A stretch of DNA of 64,000 bases. Origin: DRTC01 sp964521025. Its GTDB lineage: Bacteria > Cloacimonadota > Cloacimonadia > Cloacimonadales > TCS61. A model generated the notes under the pieces. It was not told where the DNA came from. It worked only from the letters and a program-made list of their open reading frames with translations, and made no database searches. Location: the NCBI GenBank assembly GCA_964521025.1, contig CAZFPK010000010.1:28377-92376 (forward strand), given 5' to 3'. Below, one piece after another: positions 33,816 through 43,230 of this stretch. The first letter of the stretch is position 1; every line of letters starts with the position of its first letter. A program made the translations under genes and the position numbers.

Positions 33816-35120
33816 ATGTTCAAAGAACAATATTTTAAATTAGCGTATGAACTTGCAGAGCGGGGAAGAGGAAAGTGTTCTCCGAATCCGTTTGTTGGGG
33901 CTGTGATCGTTAAAGATGACAAGATAATCGGTAAAGGATTTACACAACCTTACGGTAAAGATCATGCGGAAGTGCAAGCGATCAAAGATGCAAATAAAGA
34001 TTCGGACTCGACTTCAAAGCGAAGCGTGGAGTTGAGAACGATCGATTCCGAAATGTATGTAACGCTCGAACCTTGCGCTCATTTCGGGACAACTCCGCCT
34101 TGCTGCGATGCGATCATTCAGGCAGGCATCAAGAAAGTTTATATCGGAATAAAAGATCCGAATCCTCTTGTTAACGGAAAAGGATTTCAAAAACTTAAAG
34201 AAGCGGGAATACAAGTTGAAACAGGTTTTTGGGAAGATAAGATCAGGAAGCAACTTGAATATTACCAGACTTTTATCAACAAAAAAAGACCCTTCGTGAT
34301 CATGAAAAATGCTGTATCTCTCGATGGTAAGATCGCAACCGAAAGCGGTGACGCAAAATGGATTTCCAGCAAAAAATCGAGGGAATTCGTGCATCGTTTA
34401 AGAAATGAAGCGGATGTGATCCTGACCGGGATCGGAACAGTTCTCAAAGATGATCCGCTGTTGAATGTGAGAATGCTGAAATCTTCCGAACCGTGTCCGG
34501 CTTTTGACGGATGTTCGCTGAACTTCGGAATGATTGACAATTCTCAAACAGGTGTTGATTCAACCATTATGAAGATTACACACCCCGCAACTAAAGACGC
34601 ACCCCTCTCGAGAGGGGATTTTACTCAAGAGATAATTCATCCGATGCGAGTAATTCTGGATAGTAATCTGATAATTCCTTTGAATTCAAAAATTGTGCAA
34701 ACTGCCAAGGATATTAAAACTATCGTTTTTGCAAGAAAGGATTTTCAAGATAAACAGAAAAAAATTTCAAAATTAGAAGGAAAAGGAATTGAAATCATTT
34801 TTGTTACTTCAATTAAAAACTTCCCGAATTCGGGAAATTTGTTAAGTTTAGATAGGATTCTTAATGAACTTTATAAGCGAAATTATTACAGCGTGATGAT
34901 CGAAGCGGGAAGTAAAGTTTGTTCTTCCTTTCTACGGGAGAAATTGGTTGATAAAATGTTTTATTTCATTTCTCCAAAAATAATTGGTGGAGATTTTTCT
35001 CTATTCAGGGAGATAATGATTTCAAAAATGGATGAAGCAATAAAAATGAAAATCGATAAAATTGAGAAAATAGGAGACGATATTTTGGTGATTGGATATC
35101 CAAAAAAAAAATTTGCCTGA
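33816..35120 (+). CDS. ribD: Bifunctional riboflavin biosynthesis deaminase/reductase RibD with palindromic in-frame inserts
   Basis: 434 residues, longer than the usual ~360-380. The N-terminal deaminase has HAEVQAI and PCAHFGTTPPCCDAI (zinc ligands); the C-terminal reductase has NAVSLDGKIATESGDAKWIS, TGIGTVLKDDPLLNVR and IIEAG-like YYSVMIEAGSKV. Two extra stretches do not fit the family: ~62-76 (DSDSTSKRSVELRT) and ~222-275 (including HPATKDAPLSRGDFT). The DNA of each contains an intergenic-type palindrome (34007-34037; 34602-34617), yet the frame stays open. It catalyses the second and third steps of riboflavin synthesis. Confidence 0.93.
   Translation: MFKEQYFKLAYELAERGRGKCSPNPFVGAVIVKDDKIIGKGFTQPYGKDHAEVQAIKDANKDSDSTSKRSVELRTIDSEMYVTLEPCAHFGTTPPCCDAIIQAGIKKVYIGIKDPNPLVNGKGFQKLKEAGIQVETGFWEDKIRKQLEYYQTFINKKRPFVIMKNAVSLDGKIATESGDAKWISSKKSREFVHRLRNEADVILTGIGTVLKDDPLLNVRMLKSSEPCPAFDGCSLNFGMIDNSQTGVDSTIMKITHPATKDAPLSRGDFTQEIIHPMRVILDSNLIIPLNSKIVQTAKDIKTIVFARKDFQDKQKKISKLEGKGIEIIFVTSIKNFPNSGNLLSLDRILNELYKRNYYSVMIEAGSKVCSSFLREKLVDKMFYFISPKIIGGDFSLFREIMISKMDEAIKMKIDKIEKIGDDILVIGYPKKKFA
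34602..34617. repeat. 16-bp perfect palindrome inside ribD
   Basis: CCCCTCTCGAGAGGGG, coding for part of APLSRGD in an insert absent from typical RibD. A second perfect palindrome, TTCCCGAATTCGGGAA, lies at 34821-34836 in the same gene. Confidence 0.75.
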
Positions 35121-35348
35121 ATTGTTCAGTAACTCAATCGTCTCGATTGAGAATGTAACTCAAACAATCCTGTTTAAGAGGAATGATTCGATTTTGCAAC
35201 TGGAGAAAAAGCACAATCAGGATAGATTGTGATACTCTCAACTTTGCAATTTTAAATTATAGATAAAAATACCTTCACAAACAAATCTTGACACTAAAAT
35301 CGGAAATAAAATAAAGAATTAATAGAAATTTTAAAAGGGGATCATAAA
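35121..35348. other. Intergenic region upstream of hicBA
   Basis: AT-rich, with a CTCAATCGTCTCGATTGAG hairpin (35143-35161) soon after the ribD stop that may help 3'-end formation but has no T-run. The promoter of the intact hicBA pair should lie here. Confidence 0.45.
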
Positions 35349-35564
35349 ATGATATTTCATGTAACACTCGAAAAAGCAGAAGACGGCTGGTATGTTGTTG
35401 AATGTCCGGCTTTGCCCGGTTGTGTCTCGCAAGGTAAAGATGAGAAGGAAGCATTGGAAAATATTAAAGAAGCAATAACTGCCTGGTTATGGGCTGAAGA
35501 TCAGAAAGCGGTAAAGAACCTGAAAACTATTGAAATTCAAGCACCTTTCGTCGTGGCTGTCTAA
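35349..35564 (+). CDS. hicB: HicB antitoxin (intact)
   Basis: 71 residues: YHVTL-like start (MIFHVTLEKAEDGWYVVECP), ALPGCVSQGKDEKEALENIK and EAITAWLWA, the HicB RNase-H-like fold without a DNA-binding tail. AAAGGGGATC precedes ATG 35349. It neutralises the HicA toxin encoded 2 bp downstream. Compare the degenerate pair at 30260-30694. Confidence 0.92.
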   Translation: MIFHVTLEKAEDGWYVVECPALPGCVSQGKDEKEALENIKEAITAWLWAEDQKAVKNLKTIEIQAPFVVAV

Positions 35565-35566
35565 AA

Positions 35567-35791
35567 ATGGGAAGACTCAACAATATTTCAGGAAAAAAAG
35601 CAGTAAAAGCTTTTCAAAGAGCTGGTTGGGAAAAAATCGGACAAGTTGGAAGTCATCTTGTTCTGATAAAATCTGGTGAGCGAGCAAATCTTTCGATACC
35701 GCAGCACAAAGAATTATCTATTGGGACATTAAGATCACTAATAAGAAATTCGGGAATGTCAGTTGATGAATTTTTGAGATTACTGAACTGA
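35567..35791 (+). CDS. hicA: HicA toxin (intact)
   Basis: 74 residues: SGKKAVKAFQRAGWEKIGQV, catalytic His in GSHLVLIK, then LSIPQHKELSIGTLRSLIRN and the C-terminal helix SVDEFLRLLN. A small mRNA-cleaving toxin of the HicAB type. The order antitoxin-toxin is reported for a subset of HicAB loci. Translation is probably coupled to hicB, 2 bp upstream. Confidence 0.93.
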   Translation: MGRLNNISGKKAVKAFQRAGWEKIGQVGSHLVLIKSGERANLSIPQHKELSIGTLRSLIRNSGMSVDEFLRLLN

Positions 35792-35884
35792 ATCTAAATT
35801 ATATTTATGATTTAAACAATCCTATTTGGGAAAAAACTGCACATTCAAAAGAAAAATTATGCAATTAATCGGAGAAAAAATAGA

Positions 35885-37906
35885 ATGAAGAAAGAAAAAA
35901 TATTAGTTACAAGCGCCTTAACTTATGCGAATGGTCCGCTTCATATCGGACATATTGCAGGTTCGTATTTGAATGCGGATATTTTTACGAGATTTAAAAA
36001 ATTACAGAATGCTGATATTATTTATATAGGAGGAACCGACGATCATGGAGCTCCGATCTCGATCAAAGCGGAAGAAGAAGGAATTTCTCCGCAGGAATTG
36101 GTGGATAAATATAACAAAAGTATGAGAGTAGATCTGGCGGGGATCGGCATCGAACAGGATAATTTTTCAGCAACTTCCACCGATGAACATCAGATGCTTT
36201 CTCAGGATTTCTTCCTTAATTTATTGGAAGCAGGTTATATAACTCAGAAAACTTCCCAACAACTTTATGATCCGAAGCAGAATAGGTTTCTGGCAGATCG
36301 TTATGTGGAAGGGATTTGTCCGCATTGCGCAGCAGAAGGAGCCCGCGGAGATCAATGTGATGCCTGCGGGAAATTGATCGATGCAGTGAATTTGATCGAA
36401 CCGAAAAGCAAGATTTCAGGGGAAACTCCTATCATTAAAGAAACAACTCATTGGTATTTGAATCTTCCTAAATTCGAAGCGGAATTACGGGAATGGCTGA
36501 AAACAAAAACTTATTGGAAAGATAATGTTTTGAACTTCATAATGAGTTGGCTGGATGAAGGTCTGATCGAAAGAGCGATCACTCGCGATATTGATTGGGG
36601 AGTTCCGGTGCCGCTGGAAAATGCAAAAGGTAAAGTGCTTTATGTCTGGTTCGATGCTCCCATCGGTTATATTTCTTCGACCAAAGAATGGGCGATCAAG
36701 CAGGGAAATCCGGAACTCTGGAAAGAATACTGGCTCGACCCGGAAGCAAAACTGATCCATTTTCTCGGGAAGGACAACATTCCGTTTCATACCATAATCT
36801 GGCCTGCTATGTTGTCCAAACAAAAGGATAAATATGTGCTTCCCTACGATGTTCCGGCAAATGAATTTCTGAATTTGGAAGGGAAGAAAATTTCAACCAG
36901 CAGGAACTGGGTTATCTGGGTTAAGGATTTTTTGAAATATTTTAATGGTGAATTATTGCGATATGTTCTGGCTGTGAATGCTCCGGAAACAAAAGACAGT
37001 GATTTCAGCTGGAAAGATTTTCAAAGTAAGATCAATAACGAATTGAATAATATTCTTGGAAATTTAGCAAACAGGACTTTTGTTTTTTCCAAAAAATATT
37101 TTGAGGGAGTCATTTCCAAACCGGACAATCTTTCGGAAATCTCTTTGAAAACGCTAAAGGAAGCAAACGAAATTATTAATCAAATCGAAAAAAGTTATAA
37201 TAATTATCAGGTCAGAAAGTCAGCGAAATTGTTGATGGATATTGCTCGTATCGGGAACAAATACTTCGATGAAACAGAACCGTGGTTAACAATTAAATCG
37301 GACAAAGAAAAGGCTGCGGAAACGCTTTATGTTTGCACAGAATTGTTAAAATTGATTTCCATCGTCGGAACTCCGATCATTCCAAAAAGTATGAAGAAAT
37401 TACGAAAAATGATGAATCTGCCTAAAAATTTCTCATGGTCTGATATTCAAAATCCTATTGGGAAAATCGAGTTGGGAAAAGTAAAACCGTTATTCAGGAA
37501 AATCGAGGATAAAGAAATTGAAGAGCAGGCGAAGTTATTGGAGAAAAATCTGGTTCAGGAAAAGCCAAAACTCGAGCATAAACCTTTGATTTCTTACGAA
37601 GATTTTATGAAAATGGAATTCCGTGTAGTTAAGATTTTGAAAGCGGAAAATATTAAAAAATCGAAGAAACTGTTCAAACTGAAAGTCGATATTGGAGATG
37701 AAATCCGCAGTGTGGTGGCTGGGATTTCCGAGTATTACCAACCGGAAGATGTAATCGGAAAAAAGGTTGCCATGCTGATCAACCTCCAACCGCGAAAAGT
37801 TATGGGAGTCGAATCGCAGGCAATGATCCTGGCTGCTGAAAACAATGGTAAGTTGACAATTATCGTTCCGGAAAAAGATATGAAGGAAGGAAGCGAGATA
37901 TCTTGA
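35885..37906 (+). CDS. metG: Methionyl-tRNA synthetase
   Basis: 673 residues. Class I signature GPLHIGHIAGSYLNAD, zinc knuckle CPHCAAEGARGDQCDACGK (~143-162), the KMSKS-type loop KISTSRNW (~333), an anticodon-binding helical region (~395-540) and a C-terminal EMAP/Arc1p-like tRNA-binding domain (~575-673; EDFMKMEFRVVKIL ... VGIEVE-like PRKVMGVESQAMILAA). Length is normal for the form with the dimerising tail. The stop is directly followed by a MITE-like element. Confidence 0.97.
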   Translation: MKKEKILVTSALTYANGPLHIGHIAGSYLNADIFTRFKKLQNADIIYIGGTDDHGAPISIKAEEEGISPQELVDKYNKSMRVDLAGIGIEQDNFSATSTDEHQMLSQDFFLNLLEAGYITQKTSQQLYDPKQNRFLADRYVEGICPHCAAEGARGDQCDACGKLIDAVNLIEPKSKISGETPIIKETTHWYLNLPKFEAELREWLKTKTYWKDNVLNFIMSWLDEGLIERAITRDIDWGVPVPLENAKGKVLYVWFDAPIGYISSTKEWAIKQGNPELWKEYWLDPEAKLIHFLGKDNIPFHTIIWPAMLSKQKDKYVLPYDVPANEFLNLEGKKISTSRNWVIWVKDFLKYFNGELLRYVLAVNAPETKDSDFSWKDFQSKINNELNNILGNLANRTFVFSKKYFEGVISKPDNLSEISLKTLKEANEIINQIEKSYNNYQVRKSAKLLMDIARIGNKYFDETEPWLTIKSDKEKAAETLYVCTELLKLISIVGTPIIPKSMKKLRKMMNLPKNFSWSDIQNPIGKIELGKVKPLFRKIEDKEIEEQAKLLEKNLVQEKPKLEHKPLISYEDFMKMEFRVVKILKAENIKKSKKLFKLKVDIGDEIRSVVAGISEYYQPEDVIGKKVAMLINLQPRKVMGVESQAMILAAENNGKLTIIVPEKDMKEGSEIS

Positions 37907-38062
37907 TAGAACACAGATGACACGGATTGAACGGATTTTCTTGATAAAAAATAAAATATATTATGTGTTTTGTGAGAAGATATTTATTAAATTTCTTTTT
38001 GTTAATAGATTTTTATCAGTGATTTTCAGTCAAATCAGTGTTATCCGTGTTCTATAAAGGAA
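37905..38062. repeat. ~155-bp MITE-like element between metG and the permease
   Basis: Starts ATAGAACACAGATGACACGG and ends AGTGTTATCCGTGTTCTATA: terminal inverted repeats around an AT-rich centre with no gene. Its left end overlaps the metG stop and its right end is just before the ribosome site of the permease. Same family as 33672-33815. Confidence 0.7.
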
Positions 38063-38066
38063 AAAC

Positions 38067-39932
38067 ATGACCAAATTAAAAAAAGAACTCAAACTAATCG
38101 ATGTCTTCTGCATCGCTGCCGGAGCCATGATCAGTTCCGGGTTGTTCATTCTCCCAGGACTCGCTTATTACAAATCAGGTCCGGCAGTAATCGTTGCTTA
38201 TTTGATCGCCGGCATATTAGTTATTCCATCCATGCTGAGCAAAGCAGAACTTTCCACAGCCATGCCCAAAGCTGGCGGCGATTATTTCTTTATCGGCAGA
38301 AGCATGGGAGCAGGTTTTGGAACTCTGGCAGGAATTTCCGCCTGGTTTTCTCTTGCTTTTAAAAGTGCTTTTGCCTTGATCGGAATTGGTGCTTTTGCCA
38401 GTTTAATACATCCGGAAATATCTATGCTCCAAATAAAGTTAATTGCAGTTTTCTTTTGCATTTTTTTTGCATCTATTAATCTGGTTGGAGTAAAACATGC
38501 AGGACACTTGCAGGTTTATCTCGTTTTAGGATTGATATTGATCTTAGCAATTTTTCTTTTCAAAGGTCTTCCAGTCGTGAAAAATGATAATTTCAAAGAT
38601 TTTATGTCTGCTGATTTGAGAACTCTTTTCATGACTGCTGGTTTAATCTTTGTTTCTTACGGAGGTTTGACGAAAATCGCCAGTGTAGCGGAAGAAGTGA
38701 AAAATCCAACTCGCAATATTCCTCTCGGAATGATCCTTGCCTTTTCCATTGTTACGATACTTTATGTTCTGGTTATATTTGTGGCTGTCGGAGTTTTGGG
38801 AAAAGGTATGCTCCAATCCGGAAATCTGAAATATTCTCTAACACCTATTTCCGATGCAGCAAATATTTTTATGGGAAAACCCGGTGTCATTTTGCTCGCT
38901 GTAGCGGCAATTCTGGCTTTCATCTCAACCGCAAATGCCGGAATCATGGCATCGTCCCGCAGCCCGATGGCAATGAGCAAAGACCGTTTACTGCCCAGTT
39001 TTTTAGCGATCGTGAATAAAAAATACAAAACTCCGCATTATTCGATCGTTATCACAACTCTATTCATGGTTTCCGTGATCCTGTTCCTCGACCTGGAAAT
39101 GCTGGTTAAAACTGCATCCACGATAAAAATCCTTCTCTTTGCTTTTGTGAATCTGTCGGTGATCATCATGCGGGAAAGCGGCATCGAAAATTATCGACCG
39201 AAATTCCGTTCTCCGCTCTATCCCTGGATCCAGATTTTCGTGATCATTGCTTATGGTTTTCTAATTGTCGAAATGGGAAAAACTCCGCTTCTGATCTCCG
39301 GTATTTTTATGCTCGGAGGATTGTTCTGGTATTGGTTTTACGGAAGAATTCGGGCAAATAAAGAATCCGCTTTACTTCATATTGTGCAGAGAGTTAAAGA
39401 TAAAGAATTAACCGGTTATAGACTGGAAACCGAACTGAAAGAAATTATCCGCGAAAGAGATGAAATACAGAAAGATAGATTCGATCATATCATTGAAAAA
39501 AGTATCGTCCTCGATATCAAAAAGAAAGTCGATAAAAAGGAATTTTTCCAATTAGTGGCGGAAAAACTGGCTGAGAATCTGAGCAAAGACAAAGTCTATT
39601 TCTCGCAGAGATTACACGAAAGAGAAGAAGAAAGCACAACAGTTCTAACCGAGAATCTGGCGATTCCTCATATCATTATCGAAGGTGAAAAGAAATTCGA
39701 TATTATTCTAGCTCGCTGCAAGGAAGGAATATTTTTCTCAGAAGAATCTCCCAAAGTGCAGATTGTTTTTGTCATTGCCGGAACAAAAGATGAAAGAACT
39801 TTCCATCTGCAAACTCTAGCTGCCATCGCCCAGATCGTACAAAATCCGAATTTTGAGAAGAAATGGATGCACGCAAAAAATGTCGAGAGATTGCGGGATA
39901 TTATTTTGCTGGGTGAGAGGAAAAGATTGTAA
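38067..39932 (+). CDS. APC-superfamily permease with C-terminal PTS EIIA domain
   Basis: 621 residues. About twelve membrane helices occupy ~10-425, starting KLIDVFCIAAGAMISSGLFI, the APC amino-acid permease signature (GAMISSG). A linker helix (~430-475) leads to a PTS_EIIA_2 domain (~478-618) with the probable phospho-His in LTENLAIPHIII (~535). AAAGGAAAA precedes ATG 38067. Substrate unknown, probably an amino acid. Fusion suggests uptake controlled by phosphorylation or by EIIA binding; the antiporter at 41388 has the same type of tail. No PTS EI or HPr gene is in the window. Confidence 0.88.
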   Translation: MTKLKKELKLIDVFCIAAGAMISSGLFILPGLAYYKSGPAVIVAYLIAGILVIPSMLSKAELSTAMPKAGGDYFFIGRSMGAGFGTLAGISAWFSLAFKSAFALIGIGAFASLIHPEISMLQIKLIAVFFCIFFASINLVGVKHAGHLQVYLVLGLILILAIFLFKGLPVVKNDNFKDFMSADLRTLFMTAGLIFVSYGGLTKIASVAEEVKNPTRNIPLGMILAFSIVTILYVLVIFVAVGVLGKGMLQSGNLKYSLTPISDAANIFMGKPGVILLAVAAILAFISTANAGIMASSRSPMAMSKDRLLPSFLAIVNKKYKTPHYSIVITTLFMVSVILFLDLEMLVKTASTIKILLFAFVNLSVIIMRESGIENYRPKFRSPLYPWIQIFVIIAYGFLIVEMGKTPLLISGIFMLGGLFWYWFYGRIRANKESALLHIVQRVKDKELTGYRLETELKEIIRERDEIQKDRFDHIIEKSIVLDIKKKVDKKEFFQLVAEKLAENLSKDKVYFSQRLHEREEESTTVLTENLAIPHIIIEGEKKFDIILARCKEGIFFSEESPKVQIVFVIAGTKDERTFHLQTLAAIAQIVQNPNFEKKWMHAKNVERLRDIILLGERKRL

Positions 39933-39952
39933 CTCAAAGCTCCTGCTTTGAG
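39933..39952. repeat. Solitary REP-like hairpin
   Basis: CTCAAAGCTCCTGCTTTGAG: perfect 8-bp stem, TCCT loop. Loop and stem match (in reverse) the CAAAGC-AGGA-GCTTTG hairpin of the arrays at 59651-60760 and 63812-64000. It begins at the permease stop and ends 8 bp before miaB, so it separates the two genes. Confidence 0.65.
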
Positions 39953-39960
39953 ACACGGTA

Positions 39961-41256
39961 ATGAAAGTATTCATCGAAACCTACGGCTGTCAAATGAATG
40001 TTGCTGACAGCGAGCTTGTTATCTCTATTTTGCAGAATGGAAATTTCCAAATAGCAGAAAATATCGACGATGCTGATGTAATCCTGTTCAACACTTGCTC
40101 CGTGCGGCAACACGCGGAAGATAGAGTTCTGGGCAGGATCAACAACGAAATGTCCCGCAAGAGATCAAAGAATATAAAAATCGGTGTATTAGGATGTATG
40201 GCACAGAGACTGGAAGAAGAACTGCACAAAATGAACTCCAATATCGATTTTGTGGTCGGAGTCGATCAATATCAGCATCTACCAAAAATTATCGATGAAC
40301 TGTTCGAGGATAATGAATTCCATCTCGATACGACCATTAACAACCAGGAAATTTATAAAGATATCTATCCCGCTCACAAAGATCATTTCAATGCTTTTAT
40401 CACGATCATGAGAGGTTGCATCAATTTCTGTTCGTATTGTATCGTTCCTTTTGTGCGCGGCAGGGAACGAAGTCGTCCAATCGATGATATTCTAAAAGAT
40501 GTCCAAAAAGCGGGGGAGAGGGGCTTCAAAGATGTAACTCTTCTCGGACAGAATGTGAATTCCTACAATTTTGAAGGAATAAATTTTACGAAATTGTTGC
40601 GGAAAGTAAATCAAGTATCATCGATTGAAAGAATTCGTTTTGTAACTTCTCATCCGAAAGACTTATCTGATGAAGTTATCGAAGTAATGTCAAATTCGGA
40701 AAAAGTTTGTGAACACCTTCATCTGGCAATGCAATCCGGAGACGATGAGATTTTACATAAAATGAATAGAGGATATACTGCCGAACATTTTTATAATATT
40801 ATCAGGAAACTCCGTCAAGCAATGCCGGAAATTGCGATCACAACCGACATCATTGTCGGTTTCCCGGGAGAAACTGAAAAGCAGTTCCAGCAAACTTGTG
40901 ATCTTATGAAAAAGATCGAATTCGATTATGCTTTCACATTCAAATATTCTCCTCGAGAAGGAACAAAAGCCTCAACTTTTACCGATCAAATTCCCGAAGA
41001 AATTCGTTTAGAAAGACTCAGGCAACTTATTGAATTGCAGCAAGATATAACTACACAAAAATACCGGGAACAGATTGGAAAGATCAAGGAAATTTATGTC
41101 GAGAAGATCAGCAAAAAAAATCCCGAAGAACTTTCAGGGAAAAGCAGAGATTTCAAAATAACGGTTTTTAAAGGAAATAGACATCTGATCGGACAGTTCG
41201 TTCAAGTTAAAATTATCAATGCGATCGGTTGGACATTGAAAGGAAAATCGAAATAA
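39961..41256 (+). CDS. miaB: tRNA methylthiotransferase MiaB
   Basis: 431 residues, the usual length. The UPF0004 domain has Cys in YGCQMN, NTCSVRQHAEDR and GCMAQR (second 4Fe-4S cluster); the radical SAM motif is CINFCSYC (C-x3-C-x2-C) in VPFVRGRERSR; the C-terminal TRAM domain covers ~365-431. It adds a methylthio group to i6A37 of tRNAs using two SAM. Start ATG 39961 follows a REP hairpin and has no strong ribosome site. Confidence 0.96.
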   Translation: MKVFIETYGCQMNVADSELVISILQNGNFQIAENIDDADVILFNTCSVRQHAEDRVLGRINNEMSRKRSKNIKIGVLGCMAQRLEEELHKMNSNIDFVVGVDQYQHLPKIIDELFEDNEFHLDTTINNQEIYKDIYPAHKDHFNAFITIMRGCINFCSYCIVPFVRGRERSRPIDDILKDVQKAGERGFKDVTLLGQNVNSYNFEGINFTKLLRKVNQVSSIERIRFVTSHPKDLSDEVIEVMSNSEKVCEHLHLAMQSGDDEILHKMNRGYTAEHFYNIIRKLRQAMPEIAITTDIIVGFPGETEKQFQQTCDLMKKIEFDYAFTFKYSPREGTKASTFTDQIPEEIRLERLRQLIELQQDITTQKYREQIGKIKEIYVEKISKKNPEELSGKSRDFKITVFKGNRHLIGQFVQVKIINAIGWTLKGKSK

Positions 41257-41265
41257 GAATGCGTT

Positions 41266-41439
41266 TCATTTATACAAATATTTTTCCACTTTTATTTCTG
41301 ACCACAATCCTTCAAGGTTGTCTTCAATCATATCATCAAGCAATTGAAATGACAGTGATGCTTCAATTCTAAAAAATAAGGGGTGTTTTGAGTATTTTTT
41401 TTGAACAATTGCGAGAATGGTTGAGTAGAGAATCTTCAT
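41266..41439 (-). CDS. Possible small antisense ORF
   Basis: 57 codons from ATG 41439 (MKILYSTILAIVQKKYSKHP ... LSFQLLDDMIEDNLEGLW). The Asp/Glu-rich second half looks protein-like. It overlaps the 5' end of the antiporter gene on the other strand and has no clear ribosome site, so it may be a relic or a chance frame. Confidence 0.25.
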   Translation of the reverse strand: MKILYSTILAIVQKKYSKHPLFFRIEASLSFQLLDDMIEDNLEGLWSEIKVEKYLYK

Positions 41440-43121
41440 TATTCAATGATCCTACACCTTTGTTCGTTCTGGCTGTAATTCTTATAACAGGTTAAGCTTT
41501 CACAAAAATTTCCGAAAAAATAAAAATCCCGGTCGTTACGGGACAGATCCTCGGCGGTATATTTCTGGGAAAATATTTATTGAATTTATTTCCGAATGAA
41601 GCTTACGAGAGTTTTGTTCCAATTTCCAATTTTGCTCTCGGTTTTTTTGGATTGCTGATTGGAAGCCATCTCGACTTTCGTAAATTGCATAATGCCGGGA
41701 AACGAATATTTTTAATAACTATTATCGATGCAGTTCTCACACCGGCAATTGTTTTCTTTGCTTTATACCTGGTCGCCGGAGTCGGAATTATACCGAGTTT
41801 TCTCATTTCAGCAATTTCTATCACAACTGCACCTAGTACAACCCTTCACATCATTCGTGAAAAAAGAGCAAAAGGAATGTTCACAAAGACAATCCTGGCG
41901 GTGGTTGCTCTGAATAATGTGATGACCATCCTGACATTTTATGCTTTCTATTATTACCTCTTTTATAATGGTGCAACTTTTCATATTGATATTCTCAATA
42001 CGATTGCGAAACCATTATTGCTTCTCTTAGAAGCAATTTTGATCGGAGGAATCGTGGGATTTGTATTGATCTATATTACTGAAAAAAGAAAGATGAAGAT
42101 TTCTTTCCTGATTCTGATCATTCTCGCGGTTGTATTTGTTTCCGGTTTTTCCGAAACTTTTCATCTTTCCGGTATCCTATCCTGTTTGATATTAGGAATG
42201 ATCATCACAAATTTCTCCAAACACAGACAGATGTTGTTTGGAGCATTCAAAGATATAGAAGTCGAGATCTTTGTGATATTTTTTGTACTCGCAGGAACAC
42301 ATCTCGATTTTAGGATGATCATAATAGCAAAGACAGCCGGTATAACTTTGATCTTGACCCGTTTGTTTGGAAAGACTTTGATGCCGACTATCGGAGCATA
42401 TTTGGCAGGTGCGACGAAGACTATTAAAAAATGGATCGGAATTTCTCTCTATCCGTTTGCCGGGGTTGCTATCGGATTAATTCTGATCATCGAAAACAAT
42501 AATTATTTTAGTGAATATTCCGCTCAAATTACTGCTGTTGTTTTAACTGCTGTTATTATAAATGAGCTTATTGGGCCGATTTTTACAGGTTTTGCTCTTA
42601 AAAAATCAGGGGAAGTGCACAAAGATAGAGTTCGTTTAATGGATTTCCTGCAGGAAGAATTTATCAAAGTAAATTGTGAAGCGAGAGATAAATGGGATGC
42701 TCTGAATATTTTAGCGACTTTTTTGCACCGAACGCATAAAATCCATGAAATATCTTTATCTAAACTGAAAAAATCAATTCTCGATCGAGAAAAAGAAATA
42801 TCGACCGGCATCGGGGACAATTTGGCGATTCCACATGCGATCATCGAAGGCGGACCAAAAATTCAAGGTGTGATCGGAGTTTCCCGAAAAGGAATAGATT
42901 TTGATTCTCTCGACGGAAAACCGGTTCATATCATCATTCTGATCGCAACTCCTAAAAAGAATTATGATCTTCATTTGCAGGTTCTGGCAAACATCGCCAA
43001 GATTTTCGGTCATCATCCGCATATTAAGGATCAAATCGTTAAATCAAAGACACCGGCTGAAGTATTTGAGATCTTACAAACAGAAGAAGTTGAAAATTTG
43101 AATCCTTTTTTTGAAGAATAA
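41388..43121 (+). pseudogene. Cation/proton antiporter with C-terminal EIIA domain, interrupted by an in-frame stop
   Basis: Read from TTG 41388 (AAGGGGTG upstream) the protein has DPTPLFVLAVILITG, an in-frame TAA at 41493-41495 (codon 36), then AFTKISEKIKIPVVTGQILG, the expected first helices of a CPA2/Kef-type exchanger. From 41496 the frame is open to 43121: about 11 further helices to ~385, then a PTS_EIIA_2 domain (~420-575) with probable phospho-His in GDNLAIPHAII (~482). The stop differs by one base from Leu (TTA). Translation could restart at TTG 41580, losing the first two helices (513 residues). Confidence 0.8.
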
Positions 43122-43230
43122 AACATTCTATTTTTGGAGTTTTGGTAGTTTTATCAAACAGAAAATTTATTTGCCATTATGAAATTTTGTTTTAATTTGT
43201 CAGAAAGATTTAAGAAGGAATTGGATTGTA

